Source: Moniliella sp. 'wahieum' (Eukaryota > Basidiomycota > Moniliellomycetes > Moniliellales > Moniliellaceae). Taken from it: a DNA stretch of 64,000 nucleotides. How positions within the stretch are numbered: position 1 is the first letter of the stretch; each line of letters starts with the position of its first letter. The notes beneath the pieces are model-generated. The model saw only the letters and a list, made by a program, of their open reading frames with translations. It was not told the DNA's origin and did not search any database. Position numbers and translations under genes: made by a program. Positions 47,949 through 57,263 of the stretch are shown here, piece after piece. The stretch is taken from contig RSEE01000016.1 in NCBI GenBank assembly GCA_003971905.1, forward strand, positions 744,001 to 808,000. Reading direction: 5' to 3'.

Positions 47949-48403
47949 CTATGAATAGATTGTACATTTGGAGAAGCCCTCCTGCTCCGTTTCCTCGTCA
48001 CACTCCACTAGTTCATTGAGAACATGCATGTCACGAATGAGGCGCTCCAGCTTGACAATCCGCTATACTGCGAACTATCTCGTGGAACGTCCCGTCTTCA
48101 GATTGGGCGAAGGTGCGTACCACAAGATGCGCTGCAACGGTGCCATCTGTCCACATTCGCCTTGGCAATGAGAGAAACGCCACAGAGTGCGGGGTTGAGC
48201 TTGAAGGCCAACATATGAACTCGCTTGCCGTTACGAGCGGGGCACTTGGCAGCAGAGACGAGAGATAGCCTCGTGTTGTTGAACGGGCCTCTCGGTGCCC
48301 AACTTTCAACCACAAGTCCTTTGAATGATTCATGCCGGGTGCTCTTCCACATCTCGCTAACACATCGTTTGCACCGCGTCGTACACCTCCGGATGTGGAG
48401 GTC
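47949..48403 (-). CDS. Unrecognised Cys-rich protein, last exon, frameshifted
   Basis: A plausible splice acceptor (GATTTCCAG, minus strand) precedes position 48403. Beyond it the frame reads DLHIRRCTTRCKRCVSEMWK, then AAKCPARNGKRVHMLAFKLN and PALCGVSLIAKANVD. A second frame continues RTFAQSEDGTFHEIVRSIAD, and a third ends KLERLIRDMHVLNELVECDE...TIYS at a stop at 47949. The text is clearly protein-like, with several Cys residues in the first part. The upstream exon and start are not found, and I do not recognise the family. It is convergent with the HECT gene, with about 95 bp between stops. Confidence 0.5.
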
Positions 48404-49248
48404 CTGGAAATCAACCAATGGTTATGATTGCCTTCGGCAGCCGCCGCCGTAAGTGCGCGGAGCGCAATGTACCACTAAAGTAGGGCAGTTGACATGTGCA
48501 CAGGTGAACCCGATGAAGGATGCAACGGAGGATTATCTCAGTAGGCCTGTCTCATGGTGGTGGTGCACCAATCTTCAACACCAAACACGGACCCGACTGA
48601 AGTCATTAGTCACTAGTCAACGTTCAACAGAAGAAGCAAAAACTCCACTTTCCTCGACGCCACACCCACACTCCACAATCCGCCCCACCGGCCCCGCACC
48701 GCCTCGTCCGTGTCAAAGGCATGCCAAGTGTTCTCCTAGTCTGTCGAACGAGTAGCGGTGGGTCGAGGCGCAATAGAAAACCCTGGAAACCCAGGACATG
48801 GTCAAACCAATAATCCTTCAATCCACCAGTCGAGATCGACAGAACAACCTGCGGAAGCCCTGATCACCGGTCACCGGTCACGCTGCCGCTTTTGGTGTGG
48901 CTTGCGGAGAGGCAGCAGGGGACTGGCCGGGAGCGGCAGAAGCGGCGCCGAGCGGGACCACGTGCGCGCGTTATTACGGCGCCACATGCACCACTGCAGA
49001 TCCATCGATTGCCACATCCGTATAGCCAATCGACCACCACCAGCACAACCCCCACTACCATGCTTGGTCCTGCACCAATATAAGGGGTTTGGTTGGAGGG
49101 ATGAGGCTGCGTTTGGATCTCTCGACCCATCTACAGTCTCCACTCCTTCCTTCCTCTCCCGCTTCCAAGCACTCTTCCCGCCCCGCCCACCTGCCCCCAC
49201 GCTCTTTGACTTTGCACCTCTGTGGTGCTCTCTCCTGAACACGTCGCG
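48404..49248. other. Intergenic and promoter region of the glucanase gene
   Basis: TCACCGGTCACCGGTCAC occurs at 48864-48881. A TATAAG box lies at 49079-49084. The DNA from 49130 to 49240 is C/T-rich like a fungal 5' leader. No gene is supported, although an upstream exon of the 47949-48403 gene may lie here. Confidence 0.45.
49079..49084 (+). promoter_or_regulatory. TATA box of the glucanase gene
   Basis: TATAAG lies about 165 bp upstream of the start codon at 49249, followed by a pyrimidine-rich leader. Confidence 0.55.
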
Positions 49249-50628
49249 ATGCAGCTCACTACCTTGTTCTCCTTCGCCGTCTCGGCTGCCACGCTGGTCT
49301 CGGCTGGCAGCCTGTCGAAACCGCAACTGGCACGCAAACATGCTGCCCGCCGCTCCGACAACACTTATACTCCAGGGCCTGGTCACTGGAACAAGACGAC
49401 GCCTCTGGCCTACCCCAAGTGGACGTGGGGGAAAAACTCTAGCGATGTTATGTACGGCGTCAACCTGGGCAACTACTTTGTCCTAGAACAATGGATGGAT
49501 GCGGCCTGGTTCAACCAAACTGCCCCGGGCGCAGAGGATATGTGGCACTTTATCAAGTCGTTGGGGTCAACCAAGGCGATCGAGGTGCTGGAACAGCACT
49601 ACGATACCTGGATCAGCGAGGCTGCTGTCCAACGCATGTATGAAGCCGGTATCAATACCGTCCGTATCGGCATGGGCTACTGGTCTTGGATGAAGACGGA
49701 CAGTGATGAACCGTACGTATTGCCTCTCATATGATGCTTTGGGGTGGTAAAACTGGCATCTGACATTTCACTGCGGTGCTCTCAGCTACGTGTATGCCAA
49801 CGATCTCTATTACCTTGAGCGTCTGTTGGGTTGGTTGTACGACCGCGGGATGTACGCCATGATTGATATGCACGCGATGCCGGGCGGGCAAAATGGGGGT
49901 CCCACCGGTGGGCACAACACAGCCCACTACAGTTTCTTTACCGATGCCAACCAGCACCGGGGCGACCACGTGATTAACTCGGTGGCTGACTATATCCAGA
50001 GCAGCAAGTATGGCAACGTCGTTTCCTCCGTCCTGGTAGTCAACGAGCCTTGCGGCAGTACCGCCTGCGCAGGCCAAACCGGTACGAAGGACCAGGGCAA
50101 GGTCCTGGCGCAATTTTACGAGCGTTCTTACAAGTCGCTGAGCAAGCGCCAGATTCCCATGGTTTTCCACCATGGCTGGGTCAAGGATCACCTGCTGGGT
50201 TGGTTGGACTTTGTCAAGGGCAAAGATCCCAGCCTACTCATTGGTTCGGACAACCCTTATCCCGGGGGCTTCTCCGCTGGCCATTCGACCAACAAGACTG
50301 AAGTCCTTGACAAGGTCTGCGGCTATGCCAAGCAATACTCCGAGTACCCTGTCCCCGTCGTCGCTACCGAGTTTTCCATGGTCAACTCCATCTCCGACCC
50401 CAACTTCAACGCGGAATATTACAAGGCGCAAGTAGCAAACTACGCCAAAGCAGCCGGCAGCGCGTTTTGGTCCTACCGTGTTCGGCCAACTACGACGCTG
50501 TTCAATGGTCCTGGACCGCCGCTTTGAACCGGGGCATGATCCCCAAGCCCAACAGTACCCACCGCAGTCGCGCTGCAGCCAAGAAATTCATCGCCTCCTG
50601 GACCGATGCGTACCAATGCGAGTTTTAA
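49249..50628 (+). CDS. Secreted exo-beta-1,3-glucanase (GH5 family), one frameshift
   Basis: This glycoside hydrolase trims beta-1,3-glucan at the cell wall. The ATG at 49249 opens a signal peptide (MQLTTLFSFAVSAATLVSAG); an in-frame upstream ATG at 49222 would spoil it. A possible Kex2-type dibasic site (AARRSD) follows. One intron at 49713-49785 splits a proline codon. GH5 hallmarks are GVNLGNYFVLEQWM near 49455-49500, VRIGMGYWSW near 49660-49690 and MIDMHAMPGGQNG near 49860-49900. The acid/base sits in VVNEPCG near 50035-50055 and the nucleophile in VATEFSM near 50360-50385. A one-base insertion (GG for G near 50482) moves the last about 45 codons into another frame, WSWTAALNRGMIPKPNSTH and onward to the TAA at 50626-50628. 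Confidence 0.92.
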
Positions 50629-52843
50629 GGTGGTTTGCATCCCCCTTTCTATCTGCCCTCTGCGACTCTTTCTGTCGTTTTCCGTTTTAACTTTTGCTCC
50701 TGTCTTATCTCTCGTCTTTTGTACTCGTCTCCTCCACCTCATCCCAGCACACCTTTGGAACGGACATTCGTATTGCTACAACCAGTGCGCGCCCCTATGT
50801 GCTTGTGGTGAGCCACCGGCCGAGGGGCCCCGAAGGGGAGAAAAGCAAAATATAAGCATTGATCAGAGGCGGAGCAATGACGTATACTGGAAAGAAGCTT
50901 GTTACACGCTACGTGCACAAGTATATCGAAACGGCCGAGTGAGATGTGCGGGGTCATCGACATAACCAAAAAACGCGTTAAATATAACGTGTTGAACATT
51001 ACGTTTATCGATCAGAGTACGTCTCGTTGCATCAAAGCAGCGTAGATAGCCCCCCCCCCATCCTCCCCTGACTGACCAGTTTTGGACTGCAGGTGTACTG
51101 CCCTGCCATGCTGCCTCCACAGGCGCGCACAGGCCATCTCGTGCGATAAGGAGACCGCATCATCCTCAAAGGGCATACAACCGTTGTTTTGCGCTCCTAA
51201 GTAGTATAATATACGCGCGCAGCCGCTCTATTTTTATCCTTCGTCATAATGCATCATCCCACCCGTCTTGTCGCCATGTCGCTTATAGGCTGTCGATCGA
51301 ATCGCTGTTGTTGAACCCCATAAGAGTCGGCCTACCCACACGACGTGGTACGCTTATATGCGCGTGCTACACTGGGGACTCGTTTCTCTGGACTTGTATA
51401 TGCCTACTGCATTTTTACCCCTTATTTTCCCCGCCCCTCGGTCCCAGCCACACCCATTGTATATTTTCTGTGCTCCTTGGGTTAAATCCGCCTCGAGGAG
51501 ACTATTCCCGGCATCTGGCGCAGCCATCTCGTGTACGCTCGTATGTGCGTTGTTTCCCGCATGCATATCCCCCAAACACGAGACGACCAGTTGCTTGTTT
51601 AGTAGAGGGTGGCGCTCACTATTCCTGCGGTGGCTCCGTATACAGTAGGGGAGCGTGCGCCAGTGGGAGAGAGGGCGCAGTAGGGCGGGGTTTGCTGTCC
51701 CACGCGAGCCTGATCACAGCGGTGAGTGAGTACCGTGTATACTGCGCCGAGCAGGGAAGAGCTGCGCTGGGTCGGAATTAACTGGGTCTGAAAGGGTCCT
51801 TTCAGTGCTTTGCATCTTTTAAGATAGTCCGTGTTACGCGTTACGTGTTAAGTTTGGCGTGCAGCGCGTATAGCGTGTGCGCGTCACACGCGCTGCTGCG
51901 CATTGCTAGCTAATAAGCGGGCCATTGTGTTCGTCCGCAGGCAATCCAGAGTCCCACGCACAAGGGGTTTGCTCTGGGTGTCGCCACCGGTTGCCACCCA
52001 GCAGCACACCCAACAACACAGTTGTCGGATGCTCGATGCCCGAAGACGCGCAGGTCCGGCGACCGAGCCCTCTGAGACAGCGGGGAGGGGTGCTACCGGC
52101 GCCACGCTGTGCGCTGGGGTGCCATGTGCATGATTGCATCATATATGAGACGTGGGTGCATGATGTACAGGATGATGTCGATTGAGTACGGGTACATGAG
52201 GGTGGGCCAGGGGCATGACCACACGCAAAGCTTGGGGGCTGCGGTTAAAATGGGCGGACGCCTGCGGAGGCGCGGAGAGGCTGGGCAGGACTGGGCGGCT
52301 GGATGTACATATTGCCGAGACAATCGGCACCCTGCCAGTGTGCGCAGCCCTCGTCAGCGCATTCGCACCCGCCTCCTGCGGCCTACTGCGTGCCTGCAAG
52401 GACTGCAAGGACAGCCTCGGCGCCCAGGACGCCAAGGGAAGGGTGGCGCGATGTGGTGCCAGGCCGCACGGGGGCAGCGCCCGAGGGCGGTGCGATTGTT
52501 CTGATCTCAGAGGAGTGTCGATGGCCATCGATGGTTGATGATCGGTCTGATCGATGATCGATGACCGTGCAGCGCCTGTTGGTGCGTGTGACGTGGATGC
52601 GTGCTGGTGCTGGGCGGGGCGGGACTGTGCTGGTCGGGGGCCCCGCCCGGCCAGCTGCATTTATATTCCGAGCCCGTGTGCGTCCCTCTACCATCGCCGT
52701 GGGTTTGCGCAGCCGCAGGTATGCTGCTCCTCTCCGCCTGTCGGCTCCAGTAGAAGCACGCCGCCTTGAGTGCCCTGGCCCTCCTTTCCTTCCTCCTCCC
52801 CCTCCCCCGCCCCCGCCCCCCCCCCCACCCTCCGCCGACCGAC
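50629..52843. other. Intergenic region without a supported gene
   Basis: It starts with a T/C-rich 3' region of the glucanase gene. ACGCGTTACGTGTTA-type words lie at 51835-51850. ATGATCGGTCTGATCGATGA with a further ATCGATGACC lies at about 52535-52566. Long GC-rich overlapping frames at 52200-52540 on both strands look like composition artefacts. Confidence 0.5.
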
Positions 52844-54484
52844 ATGCGCTCCCCTCCACCTTCGGCGTTTCCCGCTGCTCACCACACCACCTTCTCGTCA
52901 TCTGCCCCCTGCCCCGTGGGAGCCATCACCGATATTCTCGCCCGATCTGTCCTGGTCCAAGCAGGCCCCTTCGCTTTCGCCTTTGTCCTCACCCCCTCCG
53001 ATGGGATTTCCAGTGATGATACATCCTCCTCATCCGGTTTCCCATCCGACCCAGAAACCCAGGGGGACAATCCCGACCATGCTGCTATCTGTACCCACCT
53101 TATCTTGGCCCATCCCGCACAGATCGGTCCTCTTTGGCCTGGGACCCATCCTACTGTGAGGTTGGCCACCAGCAACGATCGGGCCAGATGCCTCGGGATT
53201 TAGCCCGTATTCGGACTACCCAACCAGACGCTGGGCAGCGAGGGAGCAGGGCGAAGGCCAATCTTGGAACCCCCTACCACGGCTCCCCTCATGTCATTGC
53301 CATCGCCGTCCTTGAGCTGGGATAATACTCCATATGTACCCTTGAAGCCGACGGATCGGCCGCTGGCGCACAGGCAACGGGGTACCTCACAACGTCTTCG
53401 CCTTTCTCGTCTCGACACTGCTCCTACCACGAATGGGCACTCACGTTCTCCCCCGACTCTTCCGTCGCCAATGGTCGCCTTGCCCGAGCCGGACGCGAGC
53501 AGAAAGTCATACTAACCTGGCGCGAAGAATCGGCTCTTCCATCACCTTGTAAACGTCTAGGTCGAAAGGAGAACTCGATCAGTTGTGTTATCCCCGGATT
53601 TCTCTTCCTCGGCCAGACATTGCCTGCGCCTCGGATGTGGACCTTCTGCACAACTTGGGCGTTCGAAGAATCCTCAATGTGGCGTGCGAAATCCCCGACG
53701 GTGCGCGCCTGAACTCAACTTGCGAACTCAATTCCAACAGTATCGCCGCATTCCACTCCAAGACTCGATTCAAGCAGAAGGGGTAGAAGATGCGATTGAT
53801 GAAGTTTGTGATTTTTTGGGTATGTACATTTGGGACGTCCTAGAAAGCTATTGCGTTGTGCTTTCTTCTCGCTGACCCAGTTACTATGATAAGGCAAAGC
53901 CGACAAGGAATCTGCTCCCACCTACGTACACTGCCGTGTAGGTCAAGCCGTTCAGTGATGGTAGTAATGGCATATCTGATGTATGCCCGCCGTTGGCGGT
54001 GGAGAAGGCGTATCGTTACGTTGCCCTCTCACATCCATCCGCCTCGCCAAACCTCGGTTTTGTCTCTGCATTGCTCCACTTTGAGCATCGCCTGGGCCTC
54101 AACCCCCTCTCAGACTCGAGTGAATCGCGTGCCCAAGACGTGCAACTGACTTCGGCACCGCCTTCATCTTCTGCTGTATGTCAGCCAGGGATCAGGGATC
54201 CACCTTTCTGGTCCTCATGTCAGCCGCCCGGCATGGTCCGTAACCACAGCCCCCCTAGTCCTTCCACCAAGAAGGAGGGCTCGCGCGACCGTGCTCTCTC
54301 TTCGGCCAGCTTTTCCTTGCCGGGATTGATGGCGGAAATGGGGCCCCAGAAGAGTCTTGCTCCGTTGCGTCCCCACCTTCCCTGTATTCACCCTAACGTC
54401 GGGACGATGGACGTTCTTTTAGTCAGCACGCCGCTATCTCAAGGCCGCTTCCCCCGCCTCGTTCACGAATCTGGCTTCGATTAA
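52844..54484 (+). CDS. PPS1: Dual-specificity protein phosphatase, Pps1-like, frameshifted
   Basis: A protein Tyr/Ser/Thr phosphatase of the cysteine-based family. The ATG at 52844 begins a Ser/Pro-rich N-terminal half. The catalytic part holds VIPGFLFLG, then PDIACASDVDLLHNLG and VRRILNVACEIPDG near 53585-53700. DEVCDFL follows and is split by a 61-nt intron (53820-53880). Next come SAPTYVHCRVG with the nucleophilic Cys codon at 53932-53934, SRSVMVVMAYLMYARRW and VEKAYRYVALSHPSASPNLG, then FVSALLHFE. This order and the HC-x-V-G-x-SRS loop fit Pps1-type phosphatases. Between RVG and SRS the frame slips by one base (CAAGC where CAAAGC would restore HCRVGQSRS), leaving an in-frame TGA. Further shifts lie near 53210, 53620, 53725, 53895 and 53995. 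The stop is at 54482-54484. Confidence 0.78.
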
Positions 54485-55367
54485 CCCAGAACGACACCTC
54501 TGCCCTAGCGGATGCTACCGATCGCACCTGATTGGCCAAAATGGCCTTCAGACCTGTGGTTGTGTGATACCTCTTCACTCGGACTCTCCCTTCCCTCTTC
54601 CGTTCCCCCGCTTTTATCTGCAGGCGCCGTGAGCCAACTCGCTTGACGATTTGTACCCCCACCCCCCTCTCTTATTTTCCAATCCCTTCTCAACAAGCGA
54701 GTTCCCGTTCAAACCCCTCTCATTTCCTATCCCGCGCCACCACCTTTTGCGGCCCTGTCTTACTCTACCCCACCAATTCCCAGTTGCCACTGTACTCTTC
54801 CTCTAACCTCGTCTGCATGTATTATGTTTAAGACACTGCACCATCGCCTCGTCTCCTCCCTGCTCTCTCTTATTTACTACCTGTAGATGGCTGAACTGTT
54901 GGTTCGGCCGTTGACGACGCTGATAGATGCATTTACGTTTCAGTCCCTCTCTTTTTCTGGTACTCTAGACCCACCCCTGTTTTCGTCAAACCAGACACTC
55001 ATCTACACGTAGCGATGCGAGTGCCAACAGTGGCACGCATACCAGACGATCCAGGACGAAGCGCCACGGACCTCTGCTAACGAACATTAAAACAATGAAT
55101 GCAGCTGCCAGCCGCGGTGCTTGAAGCTTGAAACGATATCTTTGTACGATTTTATGCGACTAGAAGACCACCGGGCCTACGGCCCGGTCAGCTGGGGCTT
55201 CGCCCCAGCTGTGCTGCGTCGCCACCTTAGCCACCGTTAATGATCCTGGTGACCCAGCGACGTCCTAAGTGCAGTTATGCAATGGCAGAGAGAAGACAGG
55301 AGCTGGGTTGAACCCAGACGGAGGATCAGAAGAAGAAGGAGAAGAAGGAGAAGAAAGGAGAGCGGCA
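54485..55367. other. Intergenic region with tandem hairpins
   Basis: T/C-rich 3' sequence of the phosphatase gene comes first, then the two perfect hairpins at 55170-55211 (separate entry). A copy of TCGCCACCTTAGCCACCGT follows at 55218; the same 19-mer recurs at 55477. No gene is seen. Confidence 0.5.
55170..55211. repeat. Two adjacent perfect GC-rich hairpins
   Basis: Hairpin 1 is ACCGGGCC-TAC-GGCCCGGT (55170-55188, 8-bp stem). Hairpin 2, directly adjoining, is CAGCTGGGGC-TTC-GCCCCAGCTG (55189-55211, 10-bp stem). Both have 3-nt loops and no mismatches. The surrounding DNA is of ordinary composition. Confidence 0.95.
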
Positions 55368-55553
55368 CTAGGCCAGGGGATAGGGATACTGGTGTGGTGC
55401 CCGGATGAGTAAGATGGTCAGGAGTGCCGCGGAGGTGGCGGCCCATAGGACCCTGGTCAACAACCGTTCCCCCCATCGCCACCTTAGCCACCGTCCACCG
55501 TCGCCATCGTAGCCTCCATTCCACGCTGGAGGAATTTTATCACCCATGTGCAT
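55368..55553 (-). CDS. Possible small tail-anchored membrane protein (61 codons)
   Basis: The ATG at 55553 opens MHMGDKIPPAWNGGYDGDGG, then a Trp/Arg-rich segment (RWLRWRWGERLLTR) and a single hydrophobic stretch (VLWAATSAALLTILLI) near the C-terminus, ending APHQYPYPLA at the stop at 55368. A basic segment before one C-terminal membrane helix is typical of tail-anchored proteins. I know no homologue. Part of the N-terminal codons overlaps the repeated 19-mer TCGCCACCTTAGCCACCGT, so chance is a real alternative. Confidence 0.3.
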   Translation of the reverse strand: MHMGDKIPPAWNGGYDGDGGRWLRWRWGERLLTRVLWAATSAALLTILLIRAPHQYPYPLA

Positions 55554-55652
55554 GGCTGAGCGCGCGGGGTGGGTTGCGGGGCTGCGGCCCGCGCAAACAA
55601 CGCAAACAAATAGGTAAGCATGACGTAAAGTAAAAGGGGGTCTGCGATCTCG

Positions 55653-56973
55653 TCCATTTCATTGACAGAGCTTAAGGCTGGGACAGGGGGAACGCTACGT
55701 CTAAACCTAACCGTTCATCTTGCGGGGGTTACTTGGGGGCGCCACCAGGGTCAAGGGACCAGGGGGATCGCCAGGGTATCAGGACCCTCCGGCTCACGCC
55801 ATCCGGTCCCGTACCCTAGGAAGCGCGTGTGGACACGGAGGAACGTGGTTGACATCCGAGCGAGGAACCATCCACTGAGACTTGGTTGCCAACTCCTTCC
55901 AATGCGCAAACAACTTGCCCGCCGTCTTGGTGCCGTAGTATCCTCGCGTCGTCAAAACCAGGGGGAAAAACGGCTCTTGAGTGCGTCCCTGGTACTTGGC
56001 GTCTTGTCGATTCTGCTTGTTCAAGCATCCGAAGCAGCTCCTTCTCCCGGCGTTCCAAGGGGGTTGCGGTGCTCTCATGCAACCACCCTCCGGAACGCGC
56101 TCTGCGCCGCCAGTTGATCCCGTGTCGCGCAGCGTGTGGTCTACCTCCATTCCTGATCCTCCGAGTGCTCCGGGCCCCATCAGCGGTAGTCGGTGCGCTG
56201 CGGTCCTCTGTCTTCTCCATCCTCGTCCTCCACCATAGGTTCGTTGCGGACATGGGTGTCGGGGATGGAGCGTAGGAGCTGGAGAATGGGCTCCCGACTG
56301 CGTCATGCAACGCACCAAACTTGGCCTGGGAGCGGGTGCAAGACATGATGTGCTCCAGCGAGGACATGACCCCGCACTTGCACATGCTGCGCGTGATGCG
56401 GCACAGCGTGCGGAGCTGGAGACCGACCTGGACCTGCTGGTCGGAGCTTGAGGTACGGGACGGACGGAATGGCGGAGAGCCAGTTGTGGCTCAGCGGGTT
56501 GCTGTGCTCAACCACATGGCGACCATCGGCAGCGTCCAGCTTCTGGAGCAGCTCCTGTCGACTTTGCTCCCACATCTCGCGGCAGCGCTGGCGTTGCTTC
56601 GTAAATGCGTTGGCCCTTGCCGTTTGCGGTCCGAACGGGTCAACATAAGTGGTAATAGTCTGCGATATAAAAAGGGAGATGCGATCTTTACACTGGCACG
56701 TCCGATGGACCAAACACCTTTTGGGATTCTCTACTAACCTGGGAATGCCTACCAGAAAGCTCAATGGCGTGTAGGCTCCTAGTACTATGATGCTCAGGCA
56801 AGACCCTTGCCTGATGACCTTAAAATCCCTCTTTCTTCTCTCGCCGTTAGTATCACTCCTACTAGGCTCCCCCTCACATCGGAGGGGAATTTTTCGCTAC
56901 TATATACAGTACGAGGAGACACCTGACGTAGCGTTTCCCTGTCCCAGCTTTAAGCTTTGTCAATGATATGGAT
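55653..56973. mobile_element. TIR element, full-length-like copy
   Basis: The left end TCCATTTCATTGACAGAGCT is matched by the complement of the right end (TCCATATCATTGACAAAGCT on the other strand). Both continue through TTAAGGCTGGGACA / TTAAAGCTGGGACA and AACGCTACGTC. The inside is a single minus-strand ORF remnant. The left about 1 kb is closely similar to 39098-39920. Total length is about 1.3 kb. No catalytic domain is seen, so it is presumably non-autonomous or a decayed copy. Confidence 0.8.
55790..56770 (-). pseudogene. ORF remnant inside TIR element (zinc-knuckle C-terminal fragment)
   Basis: Reading leftwards, the text is ANAFTKQRQRCREMWEQSRQ, then NPLSHNWLSAIPSVPYLKL, RTLCRITRSMCKCGVMSS with LEHIMSCTRSQAKF, ERREKELLRMLEQAE and finally TAGKLFAHWKELATKSQW. 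The CKCG...LEHI..C knuckle with the preceding WLSAIP..P.LKL block resembles the region C-terminal to some reverse transcriptases. No polymerase motif remains. Several frame changes are present. Confidence 0.55.
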
Positions 56974-57263
56974 GAAGAGTAGAGATGCATAGCGCTTTTC
57001 CCATTTTAATATATAGAGTAGAGATAGCCCTGACGGATGACCGCCAATTCGTGGACCACGAGAAGGAGCGAGAGCATCGAGAATAAACGAGCGCAGAATA
57101 AGACATGGAGCAAAAAAGGCGTACTGATTGTTCACCATAGGGGGGAAGAGCGAGAGAGGGCGCGAAACACAAACTTGAAGCAGTCGTGGGAGGGGAATCA
57201 TTAATCATTATAGATGTGGCGATATGTGTACGATAGTGAGGTACTCGCACTGATGAGATGTTA
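56974..57263. other. Spacer between TIR element and GT2 gene
   Basis: About 290 bp downstream of the GT2 stop; probably its 3' untranslated region. No gene. Confidence 0.4.

Noticed and set aside
50815-50840. Hairpin GGGGCCCCGAAGGGG as a third copy of the 55.2 kb hairpins
   Set aside because: The stem is short and imperfect and does not match either hairpin sequence.
52139-52660. 173-codon minus-strand frame and overlapping plus-strand frames
   Set aside because: GC-driven frames on both strands with Pro/Ala/Arg composition and no motif.
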